NCBI GenBank assembly: GCA_034766995.1
Contig: CM068314.1
Location: forward strand, 41,261,808-41,325,807
Reading direction: 5' to 3'
Source: Acanthacorydalis orientalis
Lineage: Eukaryota > Arthropoda > Insecta > Megaloptera > Corydalidae
DNA: 64,000 bases
Part shown: in pieces, positions 39,294-52,468 of the stretch
Layout of the letters: every line of letters starts with the position of its first letter
Numbering within the stretch: the stretch's first letter is position 1
Notes under the pieces: generated by a model
The model's database searches: none
The model's input: the letters and a program-made list of their open reading frames with translations, nothing else
What the model was told of the DNA's origin: nothing
Position numbers and translations under genes: made by a program

Positions 39294-39405
39294 GATGTGT
39301 GTATATATATATTATATATACATATATGTGTGTGTGTATATATATATATATATATGAAACAACTACGTTGGGATATATCTGTGGTAATAATTATATAGAC
39401 ATAAA
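39137..39405. repeat. Imperfect direct repeats around a CA/TA/TG microsatellite
   Basis: GATATATCTGCGATAATGAT (39218) recurs as GATATATCTGTGGTAATAAT (39371); each is followed by TATATARACAT. GAACTACGTTG near 39139 recurs as CAACTACGTTGG near 39360. The copies flank a compound microsatellite. The pattern suggests unequal duplication of a microsatellite plus its flanks. Confidence 0.5.
39257..39355. repeat. Compound CA/TA/TG microsatellite
   Basis: CA repeats, TA repeats, GATGTGTG, TA repeats, TGTGTGTG and TA repeats in turn, giving a near-palindromic layout between the direct repeats. Confidence 0.93.
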
Positions 39406-39470
39406 TTAGTTTAAAAAAATATATTTATTGGTTCATTGGGTTACATGTACAGGCATATAATTGACAAGTT

Positions 39471-39531
39471 GGCGAGCGCAGCGAGCCCTGGGGTTAGCTA
39501 GCTCAGTGAACAGGGGGCGAAGCACCCTAGT
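39471..39531 (+). mobile_element. Helitron-like 3' terminus candidate next to a (TA)n tract
   Basis: A short GC-rich island begins GGCGAGCGCAGCGAGCC and after ten bases reaches CTAG (39498-39501). It then shows a second small hairpin GGGGGCGAAGCACCC ending in CTAGT (39527-39531), where a (TA)n tract starts. A hairpin followed by CTRR before a T is the signature of Helitron 3' ends. No 5' TC end or Rep/helicase coding was found. Alternatively this is the GC-rich head of a microsatellite-associated element. Confidence 0.35.
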
Positions 39532-39755
39532 ATATATATATATATATATATATATTATGATTAATTTGTGGTTTTGTTAGTGAAATTTATTATATAAAAT
39601 AATTCATTCTGCATATAATTTCAACAAATAATATATAAATTTAGTTATACTCTATAATTCTTCTTTATTTTTCCAGTTATCGAGACTATTTTTCTTCGAT
39701 AATTTTCATTTGGGATTGATAAGAGGTATGTTTATATTTTTATTGAAAATAATGT

Positions 39756-39762
<7 letters not shown>

Positions 39763-39806
<44 letters not shown>
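39763..39806. repeat. (TA)n microsatellite
   Basis: Uninterrupted TA repeat of about 44 bp. Confidence 0.96.
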
Positions 39807-39811
<5 letters not shown>

Positions 39812-40477
39812 TATTTCTTTAATGCAAATAAATTTTCATAAGTTTTTGATATTCATACACGCAGTCAATTATACAACAAAACTAATATTACAATTACGCA
39901 TAAGCTTATAGAAAAACAAGTTCCTGCATACTAATAGAAGCAATAACTATTAAACGTGATATAAAAAATATACTTCTACATACGTACCGTTCAGAAGTAT
40001 TTTATGTATGAATAACTAAAGCATATATTTGAATAATTACAATATGAAATTATCCAACACTTGTTTTCATTAGGATATGAAGCGAATATATACAAAAATA
40101 ATTATAACTAATGTAAAATCGTAAATAATACTAACAATATAATTGATGTTTAACCAAGTAACTCACGTCATTTGACATTTATTTTATCAGTTTGCATAAA
40201 AGTACGTGATATATTTGAAACTTGTAAAAGAATTATTTTAAAATTACTTTATTTGAGATTATTTTAAGTAAAGAGAAAAACGTAACGGTAGTGGTCCACA
40301 AACTAAATTGATATAGAAGTTATGTTCTATTACGTGTTCTATTATATTTTTAATACTTTATCAATTTGGTAGGTACGTGATCTCTTTGAAACGTGTATAA
40401 AAAAGTAATAAAATAAAATTTATGAAAATTGAACGAAATAAATAGGAAAACTAAATGGTAGTTCTTGGAAAGAATTT

Positions 40478-40520
40478 ATATATATATGTTTATATATATA
40501 TATGTGTGTGTGTGTGTGTT
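40478..40520. repeat. (TA)n-(TG)n compound microsatellite
   Basis: TA repeats with a TGTTTATA interruption passing into TGTGTGTGTG. Confidence 0.93.
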
Positions 40521-43500
40521 TTATCTATGTTTCGTTAAATGTAATAAATATCCAAGTAAATGTCGTAAGATCAAAATTTAATCAAGCATGAATATAAACA
40601 AAGTATAACAATTAACAGGACACAAACAGGTAAAATACTTCATAAACACGTCATCGTAGTACAGATTATCTGAATTATATGAATATTTGTTATGAATAAT
40701 TGGCAATTATGTGGAATAAATAATCGTTTAAGAATGTATATAACAGTTTGGCCATTAATGCATTGCATTACGGAATGTGGAAAAAATACGGATGTGAAGA
40801 AATCTCCTTGAGTTGGTTCTTTGTGTTTCCGTTCTTGATTTACTGTTTTTTTTTTTGTTCATTAAATTATTCATCTGCCGTTCTCCATTCGTATAAATAA
40901 ATACCAAATTTAATGATTACGTATCTTATCTTAGTTTAATTCTTTACTAGCACATATATAAAATGTAACATCTTGTATTTTGTGTTGTTTTTTACCTTCG
41001 TTTCTTACAACATTTCCTTTGAATAATCAAGATGCTTTATTTTTTAATCATTTTTATGCCATCTGAAACTTCGTAAATATTCGGCAATGATTCTGACATA
41101 ATAATCGACCGACTTCCATTAATTTAATCCCAAGGTATGAATTTTAAATATTAAAGTTTTGATGAAATTATATGTGTTCATTTCTATTGAAATGTAATAG
41201 AAATATTAATCACTCATTTAAAAATACTTAATTGACTTATAATAATTAATTTATATAAGTGGATCTATTCATTCTCGAAATAAATATACAATAAATTTGA
41301 ATAAACGTCTTTAATATACATGTTATGCAAATAAGTTTTAATTTTTGCAATGAAAAAATTTAAAAATACACATAGCATATTATTAAGTAGTTTGTATGTG
41401 GTCAAAATTCATTTGATTTTATATTCATTACACTCATGAGAAAGTTTCATTTAAAAATAATCTAGATTTGATCGAACATGCTTTTTATTCGGCTTTCTTT
41501 AATGTATTAAAAGATTGAATAGTGTGTTAAATGAATAGTTACATTTAATCTGGCCGGTGATTCAGAAAACATTTATAACTAAATTGGAATTTTTATTATA
41601 ACAATTAAATCGTCAGAATGATGGAATGTTTTCTAAAGATATTCACATTTGTTGCTTTCTAATAGTTCTATAGATTTTTGTTTTTATTATAATTTTATTT
41701 TAATAAGTGAGAAAGGTCTGAAAATTATTTTTTTAATAATCACTGCCCTACAGTGACATTTAAATTACATAAAATAATTATAGAAATTGTATTCTTTTTT
41801 ATATATACATACAAACATGTATATATGTATGTACCTGTGTATACATATATGTATATGTATATATATATATATAAATATCCAGATAGACTTTTAAAACCAA
41901 CTGAATAATTATACTTTAAGTGGTTGTAATGACGGTTTAATGTATATTTTTTGTCTTATAACAATATTAAATATTTTGTTTAATTTATGACTCGTTTTAT
42001 GTAAATAGAAATTCTAATATGGATTTTAGTTGCAATAATTTGAAATGGGAACTTTTTTAATTCCTGTTATAATTGTTTTACCTTTCTAATAAATAGACGA
42101 CAGGAAACTGAGGAAAATACTCTAGTTTTTTTTCTAAGTCAATATTTCGTGATTAATCTTTTTTATTAAAACAATAAATAGGTAGGCGTATCTTGTTTAT
42201 TGCAATACTCTTTTAAATTTTTAAAAAGTTGAGTTGTATATAGAATTTATTTTGAATTTGAAAAATCTAGAAATTTAAATTCAGAATAATAAAAAGTTAC
42301 ATAAGTTCAGTTTATGCAAAGAAAATATATCGGATAGACGTTATAAAAAAAATCAAAATTCCGAAATAAAGAGTATATGCTGTATTTTAGATTTCATTAA
42401 AATCAGAACTAAAAGAATGAAAAAGTATTAGAAATTTTAGATATCTTTTGATGAAGAAAATAGATTATTAAGATTATAAACTAAAAGTTGACTTGTTAGT
42501 AATTGTGAAGTTAGCTCTGAATTCATGCACGACCATTCACGGTCGATGTCTGATCAAAAATTAAAAGACAATTTAAGGATGGTAAGTTCAATGATCAGGA
42601 AAGTGTTGTTACGACCTATAAATATGAACAAAAGGTTGAACTGGGCCCAATTATATTAACATTGAAGAATTAATGATTGTAGTAAAGTTTATGAATTTCA
42701 ATCATTTAGCAAAAAGCGGAGATTTGTATTAATCATTTGAGCGCAGATGAATGATTTCAAATGTATTGTATTAATCATTGCATATGCTTAATGATTCATT
42801 ATTTTGGTAGTTAAATATGAAATATTGTCAGAGTTTAATAATAATATATTCAATAAAGAATGCCACAAGAAAATATATCTAGAGAAACACTATGCGATTA
42901 GAAATATTGTACTTAGGATTTGTATTTAAACAAATATGAAAAGAGGAAATCGAAAAGAGAATGGAGCAATGAAAAATATGACTTGACTGGCAAAGCCATC
43001 TGATTTGAATTTGAGAATGCACTTGAGAGGAGAACTTGAATAGAATTGATACTAAGATGTTTTAAATCATAATAGCTAAATTCTTCTTCTCATATTTTTC
43101 TGGAGAACTCAAGATATTTCAGGATGCATAAGTTTTCACTGTGCCAAAAAGCATCAACAAATAGGCTGATAGAACTGATAGACTCATGTAGTGAAACAAG
43201 TTATGGCTACTAAATGTAATTTTTTACAAAAAGGAATAAATAAAATCGTTAAATTAATTTTCATATTAATCATAGCATAACAGAATTATAGAATTATTTT
43301 TTATACATTACGTTATTTTTTTCTCTTAGAAATTATATATTGTTAAGTTAATATTTTTTTAATTAAAAAATAATATTTTCCATGAAAAAAGACTTTCAAC
43401 ATTTTAATATAAAAAGATAATATTTCTTGATATAAATAACTGATACAAAAAACATATGATTGAAACACATTATTGATAAGTATGACATTTATAGATAAAA

Positions 43501-44540
43501 TAATTAGTTTCATAAATAAATGCTTAAATAACATGGAGTATTGATAATTACAAATATAAACTTGACATTATTAAACATTTTTCAAGAATGGTAGAACAAG
43601 TATTAAACAAACACTAGACAGTTCATTTTAATAGATCTTACCATTTTAAAACATTAAATGTTATGTAGTCAAGAGTGTATATCTGTTTCTATACAATTAA
43701 TTGTTTAATATAGAAATGACTGTAAATTTTATTACAAATAATAGTATAGTTTTGTCTCTTTTGTGATGAATTTATATATTATTTCAATTATACAACAGTG
43801 AAAATCAGTTCAGTTCTTAAATAATTCTGTACGAAGCTAAAAAAAATGTCTATTTTAATTACCAGCGACAGATGTCTCACTTAAGCTTTAGGAATTCGTA
43901 TACTGTTAGTTCTTTGATACGGTTAACTAATTTGTGACTGAAATACGTGTTCTATTTAATTTTCCATTGAAAGCAACAGACAATTCTTGTTTAGTTACTA
44001 TATGTAGAACGATAGAGATAGAACGATGCGGTCAAAAAACTGGATTCCTACTTAGTGAAAGCATGCGTAGGCTACTGGAATTAAATGAAACTTGAAATAT
44101 GTAAACATGTATGTATATATAATTTATATATATATATATATAATACATATATGCACGTAACTTTTTATAAATATTAGCATATTGCATACATAGTCTAATC
44201 TTAATTAGAATAATTAATGGTTCACGAATTATTGAAATCTGAAATTTATATAGTGTATGGTAGAAATATTAATGTGTGGAGAAATGTATGAATTATTTAT
44301 AATTACTGTATTACATTTTTAATTTATTTTTTAGAACAACATGGATTTCGTTCAATTTTTTCTTTCTCTTTTTACGACACTATTAAAAATTCAAAGTATG
44401 TAATTATTTGAAATACTTATTATTGAGTGCGTATACGCATATAAATAATATACCTTTCTTAACTTTTTACTTATTTGCTATACAATTTGATTCAAAATTG
44501 AATCTTAATTAAAGTATAAATTATATATATATTCTAAATT

Positions 44541-44545
<5 letters not shown>

Positions 44546-44588
<43 letters not shown>

Positions 44589-44590
44589 AT
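44546..44590. repeat. (TA)n-(TG)n compound microsatellite
   Basis: A TA run followed by GTGTGTGTATG. Confidence 0.94.
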
Positions 44591-45222
44591 GTTTCATACT
44601 TTTTTTAAATGTATTTTGAAACAACCATAATAGTTTAAAATACTATGAGTATTTTACACAAGTAAACGTAATTATATTAATTAGTGTTGATTTTATTCAT
44701 GTTTGAATATTTCTGAAATATTTTCAGTTCCTTTCTGAAACCATCTGATGAAATAATTTTATATTTAATTATATTAGGTAATAAATGTTGTTTTTAAAAC
44801 AGATTTAATACATAAAATAGTTTCTACTGGATGATTTTGTCTAATTTTATTTCCATGTAATGAATTTCAACATGTAATGTATTTCAACATGTTTAAAGAT
44901 TTATAACCTTATTTTTTATTGTAATATTTTGAACATTTAGATAAAATTTGAATTGTTTGTATACGTTTCTTGTTTAAATAAGTAACTTTTATTTTACTTC
45001 ATTGAAATTTTTTTGAGAACATTCAGTCGTATGTTTATCTGTTTATATTTATTTCATCATAATTGTTTAATGAAATTTGGGTATTTTCAAACAATGTATA
45101 TATATATATTAATTCATTGATTTTAATATTATTTGTTGTTATGAAAGGTTACTGGAATTTTTAAACATCTTTATACAGTTTTTCTGTATTTTTTTATCTA
45201 AGTCATCGGCACATACCTAAAC

Positions 45223-45226
<4 letters not shown>

Positions 45227-45295
<69 letters not shown>
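45227..45295. repeat. (TA)n microsatellite, about 69 bp
   Basis: Nearly uninterrupted TA dinucleotides, one of the longest in the window, just left of the 45.38-kb TTAA element. Confidence 0.97.
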
Positions 45296-45298
<3 letters not shown>

Positions 45299-45381
45299 AC
45301 AATTAAGAATAATTTGAACAAATCAATATTACTAGAGATTTTTGAAAAGTTGCTCTATCGAAATAATCTTGAGTAAAACAG

Positions 45382-45680
45382 TTCAACGCTTTCGCTACGA
45401 CGTTCTTCTCCGCAGGAACGCTGCCGCTGAACGAGACGCCGCGCCTAAAGTGTACACATTGCGAGAGGACATTCGTCCGGGTTCGGGTTTGCGTCCTACG
45501 CTTAAAAAAGTTGCTCTGACAAAGTTTTTCAGAAAACAATAACTTTTCTCTAAAACAAGATATTTATAATTTCTTAATAAACTTTTCGCATTATTGATAT
45601 ACTGAAACTGAAAGCCTATTTTAAATGTATGCAGTTTTGTGGCGAGCTACTTTAGTCGCTCGTCGTAGCGAAAGGGTTAA
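45382..45680. mobile_element. TTAA-type MITE, left target site mutated
   Basis: The termini are CAACGCTTTCGCTACGACG on the left and, reverse-complemented, TTAACCCTTTCGCTACGACG on the right, about 18 matching bases. The right TTAA is at 45677-45680; the left one reads TTCAA. The left half is strikingly GC-rich and supports overlapping open frames on both strands (45303-45542) that resemble no protein family and are taken as incidental. A long (TA)n tract ends 86 bp to the left. Confidence 0.6.
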
Positions 45681-47360
45681 TATCCGTTAATAATTAACTT
45701 TAAAGTGCATTAGAAGAAAGACCACTACTAGAGACTGCAAGCTATATAATTTTTAATCATTGGTAATTCAAACATGGTATATTTGAAAGATTGTAAATTT
45801 AATTATAAATGCTAAACATTTTACATTTTGTATTATATGAGCCGTTTGTAGCTAAAATGACTCACTTACAAATTCAAAATTGTCACGTTATTGTTTAAAT
45901 TGATTCTTTTGTGAACAATTTATATCTCTATGTCGTAATAATCTACACTTATACATTATATTATTTAAAAAGTAATTAAAGCTTATAATATTGTCACAAT
46001 GATTTTTACAAAAAAAGTCGACTTCACAAAAGAATTCCGAATTTCAAATTGTACTATGTACTGTTAATAAGAAATTGAATAAATTTTTTTTATAGATTAT
46101 AGTTTAAGTTCAATTACGTTTTAAGAGAGATTAAAGTCTAGTTTTTAAAATGTGATAGTTAAAATTCATTTTTTTTCAATTAATTGAATAAAAAATGTTT
46201 CTGTTAATAAGCTATTAATTATTAAAATGGTCAAAAATATGTTTTTGAATTTACGGTTAATTCACAAAATCCAAAATGACCGCATCCATATATTATCCGT
46301 TATATTCTAATTAATGAAATTAATTTATGATTAAATTATGTACTGATTCGTAATTTATACATAAAAATGGAGAATTGGTTAATATAATGAATATTTATCG
46401 TTAAAGAAGTTTTACTTTATGATTCTTATATTTAATATCAAAATTATAGCTATAGGTCGATTAAATCACTTTGGTTATCCAAAAGGTTTATATAAACCTT
46501 ATAGATAATCTCACTGTACTAACTAAAATAATCATCAATGAACATATATGTCTCAAAATGATATGAACTCTTTTTTAATTTATACTGAAGTTTCTTCGAC
46601 ATTTCAAATTTAATTAATAATTGTTTGGAATATTTTATTAACGGTGCATACTATTTCATTGAAGAGTATCGCTTATTTCAATCGACAATCACCTGGTTGA
46701 TATTTGAATCTATACTGTCATTCATTTACAATTTTCGTAAAAGTCCTGTTAACAGACTTGCCGTTTTGGAGAAAAATAAATGAAAGTTTTTTTCAGTTAT
46801 TAAAAGGTAAATTTACATATATCGATAACAATAATTGGACTATTTTCTTAGTAATTATGTTTATCTAAACTCGAAAATAAAATATAAATACTTACTCCCA
46901 CACATGTACACCTGTAGGCAAACTGTAGATTGAGTTTTTACTTAAACCTGTCCTAAAATTTGAATCAAATAAATAAACTGCTAGTCTTGTCAATCCTAAT
47001 GACAGAATCTTATATGGTAGTGTATGGGCTTTTTAATAATTTTTAAAATAACATTATTTTTCGTATGTATTATTTAAACAACATATATTACTATAATATT
47101 TTAATTTAATTCTCCTTTTAAAGAATTTAATGGTTTATTTATTTTTTTGTGATATTATTAGAATTTATAATTTTGGTTCATGATTTAAATCTAAATTTGA
47201 TTTATGATTTCCATAAAATGCATCTCAATATAATTATTTTGGTCAAAAAAGGCATGTCTTAAACGAAGGAAGTTGTTATTTTGACGAAAGTCTAGACACT
47301 AAAGAAACAGTCTTGATATTTTTAAAATATGAAACTGAATCAATTTCAAGTAATTATTTG

Positions 47361-47377
47361 TACACACACACACACAT

Positions 47378-47423
<46 letters not shown>
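47361..47423. repeat. (CA)n-(TA)n compound microsatellite
   Basis: CA repeats with one TA break, then a TA run. Confidence 0.95.
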
Positions 47424-47427
<4 letters not shown>

Positions 47428-48179
47428 TTAAATTACAATTTATACATTTCCTTTAAAATATTACAAATTTGATAATTAATCAAATTCGATCAAACTTTTT
47501 GCAAGAAAAATGTCTATTAAATTTTTGTTTCTGTTTAAAATCATTTTTACTCGTAATCATTTTCATTATTTCAAATCAATTCATCATTTCATTTTCAAAT
47601 TAATCTACCGGATATTTCAAACAACTTATTACGTATTTATTTATTTTTTTAAAAAATTTTTTAACAATATTTGCGAACTATATAGTTAAAACTATGTTCA
47701 ACGTGTCTTAAAGTTTTATTTTTTACAATAAATTTTATTCGTATATTTATTACAGAAATGATTAGTGATTGAATGTTAGGAATTATTATTATATTTCAAT
47801 ATTAGTATGATACAACTAAAATCGTTCAATTAGTAAATGAATAAGTAGCTATTTGGGTTTTCACGGTGCGTCAATATTTTGAATCATTATTGATGACTTT
47901 TCTTCTTGAAAATAGAATATCTTGTGTATAATGTTCAAATAAATTATATCCGTTTATGACTTAACATCAAATTCTACATACATGAAAAATTGAATGCGGA
48001 AAAGGTATAAAAAGAATTTAGTATATTAATATACTGTTCACAAATGTAAGTATTCACATTTACATCGTAAAATTGAATAAAAAATATATTTACTACATTC
48101 ACAAAACAAGTTTTAAACTGGCATATATGTCAACAGTTCCGTTGGTTAATCTAGATATGAATTGATATTGTCTGCTCAC

Positions 48180-48184
<5 letters not shown>

Positions 48185-48232
<48 letters not shown>

Positions 48233-48236
48233 ATGA
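48185..48236. repeat. (TA)n-(TG)n compound microsatellite
   Basis: A TA run ending in TGTGTGTGTG. Confidence 0.95.
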
Positions 48237-48791
48237 ATGTATGTATGACTTCTTTATTTATATTATGAACATTTGAAATTAAATACAGTTTATGTAATAC
48301 ATGCAAAATCTCATAGATAATCTAACTATTTGCATTTTGATACATTCATTTGCTGGACTGAATTGTATAAAAGACAATAAATGTGCATTACATTTTTATT
48401 TATTTAATTACGTTATATTGTGACACGAGTGACATAAAATTATCCGATTTTTATTTACAGCTTGTGATGAAATATAAATAATTGTAATGAATTGAATTAA
48501 TTACATTGAAATATGCGGTCTTCGTTTACATTTTCATTCTTTACACAATTTAAATTACTGCCGATGGAAAATATTTCAATTATTTTTTTTCGAAAATGCT
48601 ATTCTCGCTCTGATAATTTTGATTGAAGTTGATCCGTTTCAAACATATTTATTGTGTATGGATTAATTTACATGGAAATGTTTTAATGTTTCTCTTATAA
48701 TTAAGATTCTATACGTGTTGAAGAAATGGCGTAATTTCAGTATTACTGTAACTGAGTAAACAATTTACAATTTTTTTTACTCTCTCTCATC

Positions 48792-48796
<5 letters not shown>

Positions 48797-48831
<35 letters not shown>
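48797..48831. repeat. (TA)n microsatellite
   Basis: Uninterrupted TA repeat of about 35 bp preceded by CTCTCTCTC. Confidence 0.94.
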
Positions 48832-48835
<4 letters not shown>

Positions 48836-48979
48836 TTTCCTTATTAATAGATTCATTAAAAAATCTTTTTATCTTTAGATCTTATATCCATAAATGTCTA
48901 CAATGATTTCTTCTGTTTCATTGTTGCAACTTCCAACTTTAATTACTGTTAGCTTTTTTGGCAAATTGGATTTCATGTA

Positions 48980-49018
48980 TGTAAAGAAATTGATATCGAT
49001 GATATCATTTTCTTTACA
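48980..49018. repeat. 18-bp-arm hairpin
   Basis: TGTAAAGAAATTGATATC and GATATCATTTTCTTTACA are inverted copies with one mismatch, separated by three bases. It is not part of a microsatellite. It is too short for a typical insect pre-miRNA loop. Confidence 0.6.
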
Positions 49019-49293
49019 CAGAATTAGTTAATATTATTTTGCCCAGTATATATATATATATCGGACAAGAGCTGATAGAAATTTTCTTCGAAGTTTATAA
49101 TTGTCATTTCAGATCTTAAGAATCTACCTAAAGTTGCAAAAATAAAATACTAAAACGAATACAAGTTATTATTACAACTAAAATTCCCTTAACTTATTGA
49201 AAATTTGAGAAGTCCTACCATTAGATTCAAAATTTCTATTTGAAATTGTATTTTATTATAAGAATAAATGTTTTATTTTGTATTATTTTCTCG

Positions 49294-49782
49294 TTAACCC
49301 ATTCACTGCCAACTACGTAATAATTCGTAGTAAAGGTATGTAATGCGTGTGATGGATACGAGATATCTCGCAGTTTGCCCTATAATCTTGAATTGAACTG
49401 ACTTATGAATTGACTTGCTTTATGGGTTTTACTCGTGAGGATTATTACACATCTGTATTACTGAATGTCGCCAGGTGGAATTTGTTAGGTGACGATCATT
49501 TCAGAATGAAACAAAATGAAAAGAGAACTTCCATATGAAAAGCTTCATAAAATAAACATTACGAGATACCTCGTAGTTGGCACTCAGTATAAGAATTCGA
49601 TTCAGTGGTACCGACTGCCAGATCTCATAGTTTTTTTCTTCAAATCATTATAATGGCCACTCAAAGACTAGATCTACAACTAATTAGTATTTAATTTTAA
49701 TAAATTTCATTTCTTTCTTTCAAATAAACTTTTGGAATCCAGAACAAGACGCTCTTACTTTTTTCGGCAGTGAATGAATTAA
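49294..49782. mobile_element. TTAA-bounded MITE with subterminal repeats (piggyBac-type candidate)
   Basis: Left terminus TTAACCCATTCACTGCCAAC; right terminus, reverse-complemented, TTAATTCATTCACTGCCGAA. They share CATTCACTGCC. TTAA is present at both boundaries. Internally, a 20-mer beginning CGAGATATCTCG (49359) recurs as CGAGATACCTCG (49562) with its following GYAGTTKGC. The same motif appears inverted at the left end as GCCAACTACG (49308). No ORF. Base composition is richer than the neighbouring desert. Confidence 0.68.
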
Positions 49783-49901
49783 AGCAATTGAATTTAATTA
49801 TGGATTAAAAGTTAATTATGAGACTATGTATTTCTGCATGATTTTATAATTTTTAATACTGTTTCAATTGAGTCTATTAATATGGAAATATACTGTATGT
49901 G

Positions 49902-49938
<37 letters not shown>

Positions 49939-50368
49939 TTTTTACATAAAGTTAAAAACATCTTCCATACATTTCAGAATGTAATACAAATATTAAAAAA
50001 ATGTAAATTGTGTACATTTCAGTATATATGTCTTTGATGATATGTAGTCATTTATTTCTAATATAAATTCAGTATTAACATTTTTTTAAATTTTAATATG
50101 TTTTGAACTGTGATATGTATTTTAAATTTTAATATTTTATTATATTTTCAATCTTTTCCTTATATCTTTCATTTATTTTCTGTATTAAAAGTTAATCATG
50201 AATGTTAAGCTTTCGTTTCTTAAACTATTTTTTTTTTGATAATTTTAATTGGGAATCCGAATTTTATTTTAATTCATAATACTTGCACGCATTTAAATAT
50301 ATTTATATTATACTAAAATGTTATGAGATGTAAAATTCTTAGTGTCCCAAATAAATGTTTTTATTGTA

Positions 50369-50370
<2 letters not shown>

Positions 50371-50407
<37 letters not shown>
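50371..50407. repeat. (TA)n microsatellite
   Basis: Uninterrupted TA repeat of about 37 bp. Confidence 0.95.
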
Positions 50408-50411
<4 letters not shown>

Positions 50412-51044
50412 GCACTGAATGAAACTAAAAACCAAATTAACAGCTTAATTTCTTATTCGATTGGCAATATTTATATGTTAGTCAGTTGAATCTTGAAAAT
50501 TAGTTTTCTTGGTCAATTTTTCTTTCAATTACTACATATATTATTTTTTAATTATTTACTTAATTCATGTATTGAGCATGTGTTTTAATTTCGTAGTATT
50601 TTTGTGATTTTTTTAATTAGCTCATAATTAAAAATATAAACTCTACAAATATTTTTATATTAATTTTTTATTTAAACTTTTGTGCAAAATTGACATCCAT
50701 GCTTACTTTTTACTTATTTGAAATATTTTTATTTATTAATAATATTTGATTTTATTACAAAAATCATACTTTTTTATAAACATATTTTATTACATTTAAT
50801 CTTCGAATGAAATTATTCTTATGCTTTTTTTATTATATTATAATATACGTTGATATATATTCGGCTAAATGAATTGAGCATTTTTATTTAAATATAGGGA
50901 TTCATTTTTATAATATTTTTTTTATAGAATTTTCCATCCTCAGACTGAAAAAATTTAATTCTTTATATATTTTTTTAATGTAATCGGTATTAGTATTTAA
51001 TTGTCATTTTTCGAATATTTTAATTGATTCATAATTTAAAAATT

Positions 51045-51054
51045 ATATATATAT

Positions 51055-51088
<34 letters not shown>
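51045..51088. repeat. (TA)n microsatellite, once interrupted
   Basis: TA repeats broken once by CAATA. Confidence 0.94.
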
Positions 51089-51090
<2 letters not shown>

Positions 51091-52468
51091 AATATTCATA
51101 TTATATTTAAATAAAATAGAAATTAAAATATAACTCTATTGATAGTATCTGTCGAATAAAAAAACAAAAAAAGGATGTAAAATTTAATTTTATGTTTTAT
51201 AAAAACTAAAAATAATTAAAGTATGCAGTAAGTATTAAACATCAACTCTCTTTAAAATAAGTATTGTTTTTTCTGTTCTTTTTTGTTCCCAATATAATAA
51301 ACTATAATTTTTTTATATAATCATAACTTTCAAATTTTATCAACTGTCATTATTTGAAAGTTGTACTGATTTCTTTGCACTTATTTTGTCCATTAAATAA
51401 AAAAGGAATTTATATTATTTTATAACATTTTTATATGCATAAATGTATAGTATATGTGTATGTTAATATTAGTATACATTAACATAGTGTTAGTGTAAAG
51501 TTTTTCAAAAATTAAAATTAATGTTAAAATTTCAATGCCAATTCTACTTTTAGACATTTTTATTAATTATATACTCTTTTTGTATAACTCACTATCATTA
51601 ACTTTCTTTTTTTATTTGTTGTTACTATTTAAGTTCCTTTTTATCTTTCATAAGTGAAAATTATGTTCAGAAAATTATAGATACTTACTATCAACACGCT
51701 TTATATTTTACATGTGTATAATAAAAGCATTTATTATTTATATTTTAAAACATTTTTTTCTATTTTAAATGTCAAACAATTAATAGATAACAGTTAGTTT
51801 ATAAATCAAAAAATATATTTATAATACATTTTATAAATATATATTTATTTTAATATATATATATATATATAATACTAAAAATATAATTTTTTGAATCTAT
51901 TTTTTAATATTAAGAACGATACTACTTATTGCAAAATGGAATGTACAAAAAGGTAAAATAAATGTTTATACATTTATCAAGTCAATGATATTTATTCATA
52001 AATAGTTTCTATGTTTATTTTTAAATGTAACATTAATATTGATTAGCATTACAAGTTTTTTCTCTATACTCTCAATGATAAAATGTTTAATCGCGGTGTT
52101 TAAAGTGCAAAGTGAGGTATTTCAATTTGAAAATGTAATGATATCGTTTGTCAAACAGCAACAAATTCATTAATGTATTTTTAAACACTGGTTAGGAAAT
52201 TATAGTTGGCTCATTATAATTTCGCTTTAAGTTTTATTAGTAATTTCAACTTTACAGTCTATTGTAGTAAAAATCAGAATGAGGCATTACTTTGTTTCAG
52301 GAAAAACTGAAGTACATTAAAAGATATTTTCATTTTGGCATATATTAATTGAACATTTTAATTTGCAAATTATACATGAAAGTTTTAATTAAACAGATTA
52401 TTTTTCTTATTTTCTGAAGTATATACTTGTAGTCTGTGAGACAAATTATGATTGTTTTGAGTAATATA

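Larger units (their letters stand above)
39557..45226. other. AT-rich desert, longest unannotated stretch
   Basis: Contains scattered microsatellites (39.76, 40.48, 41.80-41.87, 44.12, 44.55 kb). The interval 42480-43210 is purine-rich, less AT-extreme and almost free of simple repeats, but every frame is broken. It may be an ancient transposon or processed-transcript relic. Confidence 0.62.
45681..48979. other. AT-rich desert
   Basis: Microsatellites at 47.36, 48.19 and 48.80 kb; no gene recognised. Confidence 0.72.

Noticed and set aside
45303..45542. 78- and 66-codon frames on opposite strands
   Set aside because: They overlap each other inside the GC-rich half of a TTAA MITE and resemble no protein family.
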